Source: a bacterium (GTDB lineage Bacteria; Latescibacterota; UBA2968; UBA8231). From it: a stretch of DNA of 7,362 nucleotides. A program made the translations under genes and the position numbers. The notes beneath the pieces are model-generated. The model was not told where the DNA came from. It was given only the letters and a program-made list of their open reading frames with translations, and ran no database searches. This document shows positions 1 through 6,027 of this stretch, piece by piece; within the stretch, counting starts at the first letter, position 1, and each line of letters begins with the position of its first letter. Location: assembly GCA_027593305.1 (NCBI GenBank), contig JAQCJA010000226.1:1-7362 (forward strand), given 5' to 3'.

Positions 1-166
1 CGCCAACAGTCTCTACAGTTCGGTCGAAGATGCCGAGCAACTGCGTCGTCTGCTGCCTGCAGCCACAGCGGAAATGAAGATCTATACCAGTGACGACCGA
101 CTGCCCATCTGGTATGTGGGTGACACCGTCGACTGGTTTTCGGCCCATCTGGGCCGGACGCCCTAA
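1..166 (+). CDS. C-terminal end of a probable alpha/beta hydrolase (5' truncated by window)
   Basis: An open frame enters from the left edge (first full codon at position 2) and ends at TAA 164-166, giving 54 visible residues. The visible part has an amphipathic helix (VEDAEQLRRLLP), a short beta strand (MKIYTS), the loop DDRLPIWY and a final helix (VDTVDWFSAHL-like, actual residues GDTVDWFSAHLG). This order, strand then a loop with RLP then a Tyr-containing 'WF..HL' helix, is what the end of many alpha/beta hydrolases looks like: the last strand, the catalytic-His loop and the closing helix. The catalytic His normally sits just before the RLP-type segment, but Asp is found here. The gene converges on the hydantoinase-like gene, and the two stop codons overlap. 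The family call is inference from a short tail; another alpha/beta-fold enzyme is possible. Confidence 0.5.
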   Translation, partial: ANSLYSSVEDAEQLRRLLPAATAEMKIYTSDDRLPIWYVGDTVDWFSAHLGRTP

Positions 167-1317
167 CCGCTGATGAGCGGCTTGCCCACGGCGGTGAAGA
201 CCAACTCGGTCTCCACGAGTGCCACACCGGGCTGACCACGAACCGGCGCCGTGAAGTCCTTGCGCGCCACACGCACTTCGACGGCCACCGCGCCGGCGCG
301 TTGCAGCAACTCCTGCAGATAGCTTGTCGCCCGGGTACGCGCCAGTTCGACACCCCCCTCCAGGGAACGTGTCGCTTCGAGGCCGCCGGGGAGCAACACG
401 TGGAAGATGCCATCCTGTGCCGTCGGTCGCACCTGCACCCGAAGATGCTGGACGACACCACCGGCAACAGCACCCACGGCGTTGGCGACGGCGGCATTCG
501 GCGGCACGACAAGCTCGGTGTGCAAGCGCTCGGCGACACCGGGACCGTAGGCGGCAACGGGGGCCCCGACGAGCACGAGTGGCTGGCTCAGTTTCAGCGT
601 CGTCTGCAGATCCGTTCCGGGATGTTCGCCAAAGGCCCGTTCCAGCAGGGCCCGGGACCCGTCGCCACCCTCCCAGCCTAGGGGCGCGCCCTCATCGGAC
701 ATGGCCTTGGCGGCGACTTCGACGGCAATGCGCCGCGACACCCCCTCCACGACGCGGCTGCAGAAGGCGGCCGCCGTCAGGCCCAGAAGGGGTCCCAGCA
801 GTTCCGCCCCCAGCAACGCCGCATCCCTGTCGTGTGCCTGATACCGTCCGAGCACGTGCAGGGCGTCCGTCGGCGTAAAGGCCGCACGCAGGACGAGGCG
901 GCGACGCTCCAGTTCCGCCAGTCCCGCCAGCGCCAGACGCCCGTACGGTGACGCCTCCGCCATGGACGTCAACGATCGTGGTACCGTGCCGATGTCCTGC
1001 AACAGACGTCGGCCCTGATCACTGAGGCGCACATCTTCGGTGGCCAGAGGCACGATGAACTCTGCGGGAAACACCTCCACCCCCGCATGGCGTTGCCGCC
1101 GCAACTCGGCGACAACACCTTCATGCTGCTGCGCCAGCAACGACAGAGGCACGACCCGCCGGGGACCGATCTGCAGGGCTTCAGCGGGACGGCGGCGCTC
1201 GTCGATACGCACGTGGCTGTCGCCGCCAAGGCCGACGGTATGCACGTGCAGGGTCTCGACCATCGTACGCCACCCACCGACACGGGCCCCCTCGGGATCC
1301 AGACGCGGCAGACCGTC
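163..1317 (-). CDS. Hydantoinase/oxoprolinase A-like protein, C-terminal fragment downstream of the frameshift
   Basis: The continuation of the HyuA-like gene runs in the shifted frame from Asp codon GAC 1317-1315 to TAG 165-163 (384 residues). It opens with DGLPRLDPEGARVGGW, then HVHTVGLGGDS, the conserved block that normally follows the DIGGTTTD motif of this family. It continues to the C-terminal actin-like and Hydantoinase_A regions, with GAPVAAYGP and PPNAAVANAVGAV near the end. The open frame extends upstream to 1575, but that part is antisense-like low-complexity sequence overlapping the N-terminal half, so I exclude it. If translated separately, the first ATG is at 1263, with no convincing ribosome site. 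The product is then either a pseudogene half, one half of a split protein, or the second part of a recoded or misassembled full-length protein. No HyuB partner follows: the next gene on this side is convergent, and its stop overlaps this one. Confidence 0.8.
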   Translation of the reverse strand, partial: DGLPRLDPEGARVGGWRTMVETLHVHTVGLGGDSHVRIDERRRPAEALQIGPRRVVPLSLLAQQHEGVVAELRRQRHAGVEVFPAEFIVPLATEDVRLSDQGRRLLQDIGTVPRSLTSMAEASPYGRLALAGLAELERRRLVLRAAFTPTDALHVLGRYQAHDRDAALLGAELLGPLLGLTAAAFCSRVVEGVSRRIAVEVAAKAMSDEGAPLGWEGGDGSRALLERAFGEHPGTDLQTTLKLSQPLVLVGAPVAAYGPGVAERLHTELVVPPNAAVANAVGAVAGGVVQHLRVQVRPTAQDGIFHVLLPGGLEATRSLEGGVELARTRATSYLQELLQRAGAVAVEVRVARKDFTAPVRGQPGVALVETELVFTAVGKPLISG

Positions 1318-1321
1318 ACAG
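1313..1321 (-). other. Frameshift site within the hydantoinase A-like gene
   Basis: On the minus strand the codons read GTA CTG TGA CGG. The upstream frame ends at TGA, while the family-like sequence resumes with GAC GGT CTG, using the last two bases of that TGA plus the next C. Joining CTG directly to GAC skips one base (+1). Equally, a 2-bp deletion would have removed one codon plus the phase, since relatives usually have one extra residue between the hydrophobic 'IA(V/L)L' and 'DG'. Family conservation is strong on both sides of the junction, so the shift is located within a few bases. Cause undetermined: mutation, assembly error or recoding. Confidence 0.8.
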
Positions 1322-2188
1322 TACGGCGATATCGGTAGTGGTACCGCCGATATCGACGACCCAGGCATCCCGTTGGCCCGCCAGGTGCCAGGCGCCGACG
1401 ACACTGGCAGCAGGTCCCGAAAGGATCGTTTCCACCGGACGCTCCAGCGCAAAATCGGCACCGACCATGGAACCGTCACCTTTGACGACCATGAGGGGCG
1501 CGACGATGCCGGTATCCAGGAGGGTATCGCGCACGGTTTGCACCAGGCCGCGCAGCAACGGGATGAGGCGTGCATTCAGCGCCGCCGTCGTCGCCCTGCG
1601 AATGGAGTCGAGTTGCCCCGTCAGCTCACTGGCACAGGTGACGGGCCGGTCACCCCCATGGACCCGGATGAGTTCCCGGGCGCGGTTTTCGTGCGCTGGA
1701 TTGCGCACCGAGAAGTAACCGGACACCGCAAAGGCATCGACACGGGTGCAACGCTGACGCACAGCCTCGATGAGGGCCTCCTCGTCGAGAGCCGCGACCT
1801 GGTGGCCGTTGCCGTCATGGCCACCGGCGACGAACACGACATCGTCGGTCACCAGTTGTCGCTCGAAATCGAAGCGGCGCAGCAGTTCGGCATCGTAGCC
1901 GATGAGGAGCAGGCAGACGGGGTTGCCAACGCCTTCGACGATGGCGTTGGTAGCCAGCGTTGTTGACAGGCCCACGACACCGATGCGTTGCGTCGCATCA
2001 GCGGGTGCACCAGCCAGGGCGGCGCGAATCGCTTCCGAGACGCCTATGGCCAGATTCCCTGGAGTTGTCAGGGCCTTGGCGCTGGCCACGACCGCCGCTG
2101 CCGGCCAGGTGACCACGGCGGCATCGGTGTAGGTTCCCCCAGTGTCGACACCGAGGGCCAGATCTTTTGCTGCTGTCGAGTTTTCCAT
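1316..2188 (-). CDS. Hydantoinase/oxoprolinase A-like protein, N-terminal fragment upstream of a frameshift
   Basis: This 290-residue frame starts at ATG 2188 and ends at TGA 1318-1316. It holds the N-terminal half of a HyuA-type protein, the ATP-using subunit or enzyme of the hydantoinase, 5-oxoprolinase and acetone carboxylase group. Visible motifs are the first phosphate-binding loop GVDTGGTYTDA (residues 13-23), STTLATNAI in the Hydant_A_N domain, SGPAAS (257-262) and the second phosphate motif DIGGTTTD (279-286). The reading frame stops four residues later. The homologous sequence resumes at once in another frame (163-1317), so this is half of one gene of about 674 codons, a normal length for the family. 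There is no clear Shine-Dalgarno site before the ATG; the start is chosen because motif 1 begins 12 residues in, as usual. The gene is divergent from the UroD-like gene at 2330. The family is confident; the substrate is unknown. Confidence 0.85.
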   Translation of the reverse strand: MENSTAAKDLALGVDTGGTYTDAAVVTWPAAAVVASAKALTTPGNLAIGVSEAIRAALAGAPADATQRIGVVGLSTTLATNAIVEGVGNPVCLLLIGYDAELLRRFDFERQLVTDDVVFVAGGHDGNGHQVAALDEEALIEAVRQRCTRVDAFAVSGYFSVRNPAHENRARELIRVHGGDRPVTCASELTGQLDSIRRATTAALNARLIPLLRGLVQTVRDTLLDTGIVAPLMVVKGDGSMVGADFALERPVETILSGPAASVVGAWHLAGQRDAWVVDIGGTTTDIAVL

Positions 2189-2329
2189 AGGGAGAAATGA
2201 CGACCCTCAATGGCTTGAGATCAACGCGGCCCATCGGGGCACGGGTGGCGCCTACCCTTCGGCTGGCTGTCTCGGTAGCTTCTCCCCAGAGATCCTGCCC
2301 CTTGCTCCCCCACCATGGAGCCCGAGTAA
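2189..2329. promoter_or_regulatory. Divergent spacer between the hydantoinase-like and first UroD-like genes
   Basis: These 141 bp separate two divergently transcribed genes, so both promoters probably lie here or just inside the coding regions. I see no good -35/-10 pair for either direction. On the + side, GGAG at 2317-2320 sits 9 bases before the ATG at 2330 and is a usable ribosome site. On the minus side there is no Shine-Dalgarno-like sequence ahead of ATG 2188. A weak inverted repeat, GGGT-N7-ACCC, is present around 2233-2247 but is too short to call an operator. Confidence 0.35.
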
Positions 2330-3334
2330 ATGAACCGGCGTCAGCACCTGCGTGCCATCGTCTCCGGTGAAAATGCCGATCGCTGCGGCTTCTGGCTCGG
2401 CAATCCACATGCCGAGACCTGGCCGATCCTCGAGCAGCACTTTGACACGACCGATCACGAGAAAATCCTGCAGCACTTCGGCGATGATCTGCGCTGGATC
2501 CGCCCCGGCAGCTACCGGCACCCCGAGGGCAGGCCGATGTTCGACTTTCAGCGCAAGGGTCGCGAACTGGGCGCTGAAGGGGTCTTTGCCGACTGCGACA
2601 GCGTCGACGAGGTCGACGCCTTCGACTGGCCGGACCCCGATTATCTGGAATTCGATGACACGCTGGCGGCGCTGCGTGCCGCCGGAGATGTCTACCGCCC
2701 CAGCGGCTTCTGGTGCCCCTTCTTCCACTATGTGGCAGACTTTTTCGGCATGGAGAATTACTTCGTCAAGATGTACACCCACCCGGACGTGGTCCACGCC
2801 GTCACTCGTCACGTCGTCGACTTTCATCTGGAAGCCAACCGCCGTTTCTTCGCCGTCGCTGGTGACCTGATCGACTCGTACTTTTTCGGCAACGACTTCG
2901 GCACGCAGCGCGGCCTGCTCATCAGCCGTGCCATGATGGTGGAATTCATCTTTCCCTACTTCCGCCAACTCACGAATCTCGCCCACGGCAGCGGTTATCA
3001 CGTCATCCTGCATTCCTGCGGCTCGATTCACGAGGTCATCCCCGATCTCATCGACATGGGTGTTGATGCCCTGCATCCGTTGCAGGCGCGGGCGGCCAAC
3101 ATGGAAGCCGAGCGCCTGGCAGCAGATTTTGCTGGAGCGCTGGCCTTTGTCGGGGGTGTCGATACGCAGGATCTGCTCGTCAATGGCAGCCCCGAGGACG
3201 TCGCCGGCGACGTGCGCCGCATCAAACGGTTGCTGGGCCCACGCCTGGTCGTCAGCCCCAGCCATGAAGCGGTGCTGCCCAACGTTTCGCCGCAGAACCT
3301 GCTGGCCATGGCGCACGCGGTGCGGCAGGACTGA
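2330..3334 (+). CDS. UroD-like (uroporphyrinogen decarboxylase / corrinoid methyltransferase fold) protein, copy 1
   Basis: A 334-residue protein of the UroD superfamily, a TIM-barrel fold that includes heme-pathway uroporphyrinogen decarboxylase and the MtaA/CmuA-type methyltransferases that move methyl groups between corrinoid proteins and thiols. Visible marks: NDFGTQRGLLIS (188-199), the usual 'D(D/E)YGTQ..L(I/L)S' segment; HSCG (228-231), the HxC metal-ligand motif of the methyltransferase branch; VDALHPLQ (245-252); GGVDTQ (275-280); and SPSHEAVLPNVSPQNL (309-324), matching the 'P.H...P.vpp.Ni' end block. A Cys expected as third zinc ligand in MtaA-type enzymes appears as Ser311. The heme-pathway UroD N-terminal signature is not seen, so I infer a catabolic or C1 role, not heme synthesis. 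ATG 2330 has GGAG at 2317-2320 with a 9-base spacer. The MATE gene begins 8 bases after the stop, so the two are probably co-transcribed. Substrate unknown; no corrinoid protein lies in the window. Confidence 0.85.
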   Translation: MNRRQHLRAIVSGENADRCGFWLGNPHAETWPILEQHFDTTDHEKILQHFGDDLRWIRPGSYRHPEGRPMFDFQRKGRELGAEGVFADCDSVDEVDAFDWPDPDYLEFDDTLAALRAAGDVYRPSGFWCPFFHYVADFFGMENYFVKMYTHPDVVHAVTRHVVDFHLEANRRFFAVAGDLIDSYFFGNDFGTQRGLLISRAMMVEFIFPYFRQLTNLAHGSGYHVILHSCGSIHEVIPDLIDMGVDALHPLQARAANMEAERLAADFAGALAFVGGVDTQDLLVNGSPEDVAGDVRRIKRLLGPRLVVSPSHEAVLPNVSPQNLLAMAHAVRQD

Positions 3335-3342
3335 ATCAGCTG

Positions 3343-4701
3343 GTGCCATCCCCGGGGCCGGGTCCTGAGCTTCCCGAAAATCCATGGCAACGGTCCCGGC
3401 GGGTGCTGCGTCTGGCAGTTCCCTCTGCCAGCGAGATGCTGCTGGGCATGCTCGTCGGCCTGGTCAACACCTATCTGGTCGGTCATCTCGGGTCCGCATC
3501 TCTGACCGCTGTCGGTCTCGGCTCACAATGGGCCATGGCAGCCATGGTGCTGTTCAGCGCCGTCGGCACCGGCGCCACGGCACTGACAGCGCGCATGATC
3601 GGTGCCAGCGACCATGTCGGCGCCAGTCGTGTCGTCGGTCAGGCGCTGGCCATCGCCGTCGTCTGCGGCCTGTTGTCCACCTTTCTGCTGGCCGGTTTCG
3701 CCGAGCCCGCCATGCTCCTGATGGGTGCCCACGGCGAGGCCGTGACGCAGGGCGCCACCTATCTGCGCATCATCAGCCTCGTCTTTCCCGTTTCGGCGCT
3801 GATGTTTGTCGGCAACGCCTGCCTGCGCGGCGCCGGTGACACACGCACGCCTTTGCTGGTCATGACCGTTGTCAATGTGATCAACGTCGTCATTGCCTGG
3901 GTCCTGGTCGAGGGTATCGGTCCCTTCCCCGCGCTGGGCGTCGCAGGTGCCGCCTGGGGGTCAGCGGCGGGACGCCTCGTGGGCGGCCTGCTGGTGCTGG
4001 CCCTGTTGCTCGGCGGCCGGGACGGCCTGCGTCTGCGCTGGCGGGGCCCGGACCGCGAGATGGCCTGGCGCATCCTGCGTGTCGGCCTGCCGGCCTCACT
4101 GGATCAGTTGATTTTCCGTCTGGGCATGCTCGTCTGGGTGCGGATGGTCGCCTCCCTCGGCACCGTCGCCTACGCTGCGCATCAGATTGCGCTCAATGGC
4201 GAGTCCATCTCCTTCATGCCCGGATGGGGTTTTGCCATGGCCGCCACAACCCTCGTCGGCCAGGGCCTCGGGGCGGGCGACCATGTCCGCGCCGAGAAGG
4301 ACGCCATATTCTGCTTCGGCATCGCCGCCGTCTTCATGCCAGCCATGGGAATCGTCTTCGTTGTCGCCGCACCACAGATCATCGGCCTGTTCACCAGCGA
4401 AGCAGAGGTCGTCGCCATGGGCAGTACACCGTTGCGGCTGATTGGCGTTGTGCAACCCTTGCTGGCAGCCATGATGGTCTTCAGCGGCGGCTTGCGGGGC
4501 GCCGGCGACACTCTGACGCCGATGCTTGTCAACGGCGCCGCCATCTGGCTGTTGCGCGTGCCGCTGACCTTGCTGGCAACAGGTTGGCTGGGCTGGGGAC
4601 TGGCGGGCGTGTGGCTGGTGATGGCCCTGGATCTTACGGTCCGTGGTCTGGTCCTGTTCTGGCAGTTCCGCGGCGGCCGCTGGAAAGTGATCCAGGTTTG
4701 A
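3343..4701 (+). CDS. MATE family multidrug/metabolite efflux transporter
   Basis: A 452-residue inner-membrane protein of the MATE family (NorM/DinF-like), exporters driven by Na+ or H+ gradients. About 12 hydrophobic helices are visible, in two homologous halves. The internal twofold repeat is clear: LRGAGDTRTPLL (161-172) in the first half matches LRGAGDTLTPML (384-395) in the second. Other typical segments are LVNTYLVGHLG (40-50), the first-helix 'vD..mvG.lG' region with Asn where many relatives have Asp; AAHQIALN (278-285); and GWGFAMAATTLVGQGLGAG (294-312). The start is GTG 3343, needed to include the N-terminal helix run ENPWQRSRRVLRLAVP; a GTG at 3403 is an alternative. No strong ribosome site precedes it, and the gap after the UroD-like stop is only 8 bases, suggesting translational coupling. 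The last 68 bp overlap the convergent Rid/chorismatase-like gene. Transported substrate unknown. Confidence 0.93.
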   Translation: MPSPGPGPELPENPWQRSRRVLRLAVPSASEMLLGMLVGLVNTYLVGHLGSASLTAVGLGSQWAMAAMVLFSAVGTGATALTARMIGASDHVGASRVVGQALAIAVVCGLLSTFLLAGFAEPAMLLMGAHGEAVTQGATYLRIISLVFPVSALMFVGNACLRGAGDTRTPLLVMTVVNVINVVIAWVLVEGIGPFPALGVAGAAWGSAAGRLVGGLLVLALLLGGRDGLRLRWRGPDREMAWRILRVGLPASLDQLIFRLGMLVWVRMVASLGTVAYAAHQIALNGESISFMPGWGFAMAATTLVGQGLGAGDHVRAEKDAIFCFGIAAVFMPAMGIVFVVAAPQIIGLFTSEAEVVAMGSTPLRLIGVVQPLLAAMMVFSGGLRGAGDTLTPMLVNGAAIWLLRVPLTLLATGWLGWGLAGVWLVMALDLTVRGLVLFWQFRGGRWKVIQV

Positions 4702-5896
4702 CGTGCTTTGTGCGCCGCAGCACGGCTGTCAGCTCGATTTCGCACAACCAGTCGGGGCGACAGACATCGGCAACAACGATGGTATTGAGCAGATCTTCGG
4801 GCACGTCGCGCTCTCGGCAGACCCGTTCGAATACCGGCAGATAGGACTGGTCCTTGAGATACGTGACGGCGTGGACCGTGTCGGCCAGGGTCGCGCCGTA
4901 GGGTCGCAGCAGGGCATCGACGTTGTCCAGCATACGTCGGCACTGCCCGTCGATGTCACCCACATGGACCACACGTCCTGCCGTGTCGATGCTGGCCGTG
5001 CCCGAGATGTAGAGCACGGTGCGATCGGGCCGCTGCACACACAGACCGCGGGAGAAGGCCGAACCATAGGCTGAGGCCTCGCCCAGGGAGTCGCCGCGCA
5101 TCACCTGGATGCCCTGGATGCCCTCACCCCAACTGATGCAGGCATCGATACAGATGCGCCATGTTGTCGGATGGGTGCCACCTTCGATGCCCGTGCTCGC
5201 CGGCAGGTAGGTGACGCCCCACTCGGCGAAGCAGGCATTGCGCACTTCGTTCAGCACGTGGTAGTCACGCTCGAGATCCCGCAGGTAGATCCAGGTTCGG
5301 ATCAGTTGCTGCACGGGAACATTGTGCTCCCGCAGCACACCATGGAGCCGCTCGAACAGATCCTGACACTGCGTGCGGAAATCAGCCGTCGCCAGATCGT
5401 CACTCCCCACCAGATTCTGCAGATGGATGTGCGTCTGCCCCGGTTGCGTCACACGCCAGCCGGCGGTGGCACTCGGCAATCCTGCCAGCGCCTCGACACG
5501 GTACATCGCCGACAACGGGTGCAGCACATACACCTGGAGCTCAATGAGACGACCTGCCGCCGTCGGTGGCTGCAGCAGAAAAGTGCTCGCCGGCAGGTCC
5601 TTCCTGGCCGCCGCATAGGTCCTGGCCCGAACCTGCCGGACCGTCTCGTTGTGGGCGGCGATGTCGGCAAAGAACAGGCGCTCGGTGAGCACGTCGGCCT
5701 CGTGCAAGCCCTGCTCAGACAGCAGCGACCGGAGATTGGCGTACATCGACTGCGCCTGGGCCTCGATGCCGTCGATGCCGGCATCCGGTTGCACTCGACC
5801 GTAAAGCTCGATGGCCTCAGCTGACTCGAGCCGAACGAACTGCGAGCCGTCTTCGGGGCAGCCACCACGATGGATCTGCAGGGGTCTTGTCGTCAT
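4634..5896 (-). CDS. Three-module Rid-fold protein resembling FkbO/Hyg5-type chorismatases
   Basis: A 420-residue protein built of three Rid/YjgF-like modules: about 26-126 (with LPASTFLLQPP), 156-255 (LIRTWIYLRD, then LPASTGIEGG at 231-240) and 283-393 (LYISGTASIDTAG at 295-307, then ADVCRPDWLCEIEL at 376-389). This order, an 'R.W.YL..' helix, 'PA.TGI', 'YG..FSRG', 'ISGTASI..(H)VGD', then a final 'CR.(D)..EIE', is that of chorismatases, which hydrolyse chorismate to pyruvate plus dihydroxycyclohexadiene or hydroxybenzoate products. Their active site is at a module interface, with a Glu near the C-terminus; Glu386 or Glu388 could serve. The RidA catalytic Arg position carries Asn371, arguing against enamine/imine deamination. 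Start ATG 5896 has only a weak ribosome site. The final ~22 residues (Ser/Gly/Arg-rich) overlap the MATE gene antisense and look like a non-conserved tail. It lies downstream of the second UroD-like gene on the same strand. The fold is confident; the reaction is inferred. Confidence 0.7.
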   Translation of the reverse strand: MTTRPLQIHRGGCPEDGSQFVRLESAEAIELYGRVQPDAGIDGIEAQAQSMYANLRSLLSEQGLHEADVLTERLFFADIAAHNETVRQVRARTYAAARKDLPASTFLLQPPTAAGRLIELQVYVLHPLSAMYRVEALAGLPSATAGWRVTQPGQTHIHLQNLVGSDDLATADFRTQCQDLFERLHGVLREHNVPVQQLIRTWIYLRDLERDYHVLNEVRNACFAEWGVTYLPASTGIEGGTHPTTWRICIDACISWGEGIQGIQVMRGDSLGEASAYGSAFSRGLCVQRPDRTVLYISGTASIDTAGRVVHVGDIDGQCRRMLDNVDALLRPYGATLADTVHAVTYLKDQSYLPVFERVCRERDVPEDLLNTIVVADVCRPDWLCEIELTAVLRRTKHVKPGSLSSGRRGTARTGPDHGP

Positions 5897-6027
5897 TTGA
5901 TGGCGCCCATCATCGCAGGCACCCTTGGTAACTACATGCCATGATCTCCAACCTGTTCGGGTGTACTTCGGTACAAACAGAAGAAAATACGGACCGTGGC
6001 GTAGAGCGACAGTTCCACTGGGGCCGC
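5897..6027 (-). other. Spacer between second UroD-like gene and Rid/chorismatase-like gene, with small stem-loop
   Basis: This 131-bp gap lies between two same-strand genes. It contains a perfect 5-bp stem with a 4-base loop at 5962-5975 (TGTAC-TTCG-GTACA on the + strand; loop CGAA on the transcribed minus strand). No T-run follows on the minus strand, so it does not look like an intrinsic terminator; it could be an RNA-processing or stabilising hairpin. No convincing promoter for the downstream gene is seen. Low-GC patches occur at 5976-5990. Nothing else was recognised. Confidence 0.35.

Noticed and set aside
1318..1575. N-terminal extension of the hydantoinase C-terminal frame up to ATG 1575
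   Set aside because: The extra 86 residues are Ser/Trp/Arg-rich out-of-frame sequence overlapping the conserved N-terminal half in its proper frame.
1040..1966. 308-codon + strand ORF opposite the hydantoinase-like gene
   Set aside because: It runs across conserved HyuA motifs on the other strand, and its Arg/Asp/His-rich translation resembles no family.
2197..2370. 57-codon + strand ORF in the divergent spacer, with GGAG just upstream
   Set aside because: The GGAG is only 2 bases from the ATG, the ORF overlaps the UroD-like start out of frame, and the peptide shows no recognisable features.
2252..3385. 377-codon minus-strand ORF opposite the first UroD-like gene
   Set aside because: It is a full antisense shadow of a well-supported gene. 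Its translation has no recognisable domain and reflects the G/C third-position pattern.
4702..4724. CGTGC...GCACG inverted repeat just after the MATE stop, as a terminator
   Set aside because: The stem is only 5 bp, the loop is 13 bases, there is no T-run, and it lies inside the opposing coding sequence.
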